16,137 bases of DNA from Candidatus Tepidiaquacellales bacterium UBA6667 (lineage in GTDB: Bacteria; Bacteroidota; Ignavibacteria; Tepidaquicellales; Tepidaquicellaceae), in NCBI GenBank assembly GCA_002455255.1, contig DKKL01000034.1, positions 19,017 to 35,153 on the forward strand. Direction: 5' to 3'. Each line of letters begins with the position of its first letter. Position 1 is the first letter of the stretch. The translations under genes and the position numbers were made by a program. Positions 15,041-16,137 of the stretch are shown here, in pieces. The notes under the pieces were generated by a model, which saw only the letters and a program-made list of their open reading frames with translations, ran no database searches and had not been told where the DNA came from.

Positions 15041-15105
15041 AATTTAAAATTGCCGTTTAGAGGGTAAATAAAAAGTCGGTATTAATTTTATGGTAAGATT
15101 AATCT

Positions 15106-15131
15106 AATGGCCTCACTAAAGTGAAGCCATT
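15106..15131. terminator. Hairpin between convergent HNH and rpoD genes
   Basis: AATGGCCTCAC (15106-15116) and GTGAAGCCATT (15121-15131) form an 11-bp stem with one C-A mismatch and a four-base TAAA loop. It lies 13 bases past the rpoD stop and 65 bases past the HNH stop. T-runs on either side are weak (AAAATTTTT on the plus strand), so its role as a shared terminator is likely but not certain. Confidence 0.6.
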
Positions 15132-15144
15132 GATAAGAAAATTT

Positions 15145-16002
15145 TTACTGTCCTAAATATGTTTTTAGGGCTCGGGAACGGGAGGCCTGTCTTAATCTAC
15201 GGATTGCTTTTTCTTTAATCTGTCTTACACGCTCACGGGTTAGTTTATATTTATCACCAATCTCTTCAAGTGTAAGAGGATTTTCTTTTTCAAGTCCGTA
15301 ATATAATTTTACAACTTCTTTTTCTCTTTGGGAGAGTGTATCAAGTGCTCTTTCAATTTCTATTCTTAATGAATCTCTCATCAAATTTGCATCGGGCATT
15401 TTTTCCTGTTTATCAGGCATAATATCAATCAACTTAGTATCTTCACCATGAATACTCGGAGCATCCATTGATACGTGACCACCGGAATTTTTTAAAGTTT
15501 CCTGAACTTCATAAACTGACATATCGAGCTGTTCTGCAATTTCAAGAACGTTTGGTGCTCTTTCATTTTGCTGTTCAAGTTCAGATATAGTTTTAGAAAT
15601 TTTACTTTTCTGCTGAACTATATTCAATGGTAATCTTACAACTCTTGACTGTTCTGCAAGTGCCTGTAAAATAGACTGTCTGATCCACCATACTGCATAA
15701 GATATAAACTTAAATCCTCTTGTTTCATCGAATTTTTTCGCGGCTTTTATAAGTCCGAGATTTCCTTCGTTTATTAAATCATTAAGTGATAAGCCCTGAT
15801 TCTGATATTGCTTTGCAACAGAAACAACAAATCTGAGGTTTGCTCTTACAAGTTTATCTAAAGCACGTTTGTCACCTTTTTTGATTTTTTTAGCACAATC
15901 AATTTCTTCATCTACAGTTAAAGGCGATGTTTTACTGATTTCTTTAAGATAAATATCAGTTGACTGATTTTCACGACTTGTATATTGTTTACCTAATTTC
16001 AT
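15145..16002 (-). CDS. Primary sigma factor RpoD, short Bacteroidota/Chlorobiota form
   Basis: This 285-aa sigma-70 directs RNA polymerase to housekeeping promoters, here expected to be the TTTG / TAnnTTTG type. Region 1.2 is at about 13-45. Region 2 (50-118) holds the polymerase-binding segment DLINEGNLGLIKAAKKFDE and the -10-melting segment FKFISYAVWWIRQSI. Region 3 is at about 128-205, ending in VSMDAPSIHGED and the acidic linker. Region 4 (215-275) holds LTLEEIGDKYKLTRERVRQI. It lacks region 1.1 and the long non-conserved insert of proteobacterial RpoD, as expected for this group. The start is set by alignment to the usual N-terminus (MKLGKQYTSRENQSTDIYL). A partial gene lies 23 bases upstream in the same direction, so rpoD may be transcribed with it. 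There is no Shine-Dalgarno sequence. Confidence 0.97.
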   Translation of the reverse strand: MKLGKQYTSRENQSTDIYLKEISKTSPLTVDEEIDCAKKIKKGDKRALDKLVRANLRFVVSVAKQYQNQGLSLNDLINEGNLGLIKAAKKFDETRGFKFISYAVWWIRQSILQALAEQSRVVRLPLNIVQQKSKISKTISELEQQNERAPNVLEIAEQLDMSVYEVQETLKNSGGHVSMDAPSIHGEDTKLIDIMPDKQEKMPDANLMRDSLRIEIERALDTLSQREKEVVKLYYGLEKENPLTLEEIGDKYKLTRERVRQIKEKAIRRLRQASRSRALKTYLGQ

Positions 16003-16025
16003 TTTTAGATAAGTGGATTAAAATT

Positions 16026-16137
16026 TTAAAATGTTTTGGAATCTATAATTTTTATTCCAAAATTTTCAGATAAATATTTATACAGAACTATATTATCTGT
16101 TATTAGTGGTAATTTAGATTCAATTAACAAAGTTCCT
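16026..16137 (-). CDS. C-terminal end of a truncated gene, possibly a PIN-domain protein
   Basis: The minus strand is open for 36 codons from the window edge to a TAA at 16028-16026. The visible peptide is GTLLIESK, then LPLITDNIVLYKYLSENFG, then IKIIDSKTF. The order hydrophobic-strand, T-D, helix, hydrophobic strand, short tail resembles the end of PIN-domain (VapC-like) ribonucleases, where the T-x-D or T-D aspartate is the last metal ligand. With only 36 residues this stays tentative. It ends 23 bases before the rpoD ATG and could be co-transcribed with it. Confidence 0.55.
   Translation of the reverse strand, partial: GTLLIESKLPLITDNIVLYKYLSENFGIKIIDSKTF

Overview
The window looks like chromosomal DNA from an AT-rich bacterium of the Bacteroidota/Chlorobiota group, most likely Ignavibacteria. 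Four observations support this. Three exported proteins end in the type IX secretion (T9SS) sorting domain with the QNYPNPFNP signature that is especially common in Ignavibacteria. The primary sigma factor is the short (285 aa) Bacteroidota/Chlorobiota form. Start codons lack convincing Shine-Dalgarno sequences. Several genes are preceded by Bacteroidota-type promoters (-33 TTTG, -7 TAnnTTTG). No phage, insertion sequence or CRISPR array is visible.

Layout. Positions 1-660 are a dense cluster of palindromic and direct intergenic repeats; a second, degenerate cluster lies at 5981-6185. Between them, on the minus strand, are a 1381-aa two-module T9SS surface protein (681-4826), a small exported protein (5229-5663, with its own terminator) and tRNA-Arg(ACG) (5833-5904). 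The two protein genes share a ~125-nt homologous promoter region, and the large one has a ~165-nt leader with potential secondary structure. From 6284 onward come a plus-strand secreted beta-sandwich protein, a minus-strand rmuC split by a one-base frameshift (6836-8088), a plus-strand small exported protein or lipoprotein (8159-8644), a minus-strand serine hydrolase of the beta-lactamase fold with a T9SS tail (8685-10121), a plus-strand 501-aa alpha-helical protein of unknown function (10483-11988), a minus-strand choice-of-anchor B/LVIVD protein with a T9SS tail (11991-13379), an overlapping plus-strand pair of alpha/beta hydrolase and HNH endonuclease (13497-15040), minus-strand rpoD (15145-16002), and the C-terminal end of a further minus-strand gene, possibly a PIN-domain protein (16026-16137).

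How it fits together. Most genes are single transcription units arranged divergently or convergently, with hairpin terminators between several convergent pairs. The common theme is the cell envelope: six of the proteins carry export signals and three are T9SS cargo. The housekeeping items are tRNA-Arg, rpoD and rmuC. The most unusual items are the shared promoter and structured leader of the surface-protein genes, the broken rmuC, the HNH endonuclease with a possible modified-DNA reader domain, and the nested palindromic repeats. No complete multi-gene new system is evident.
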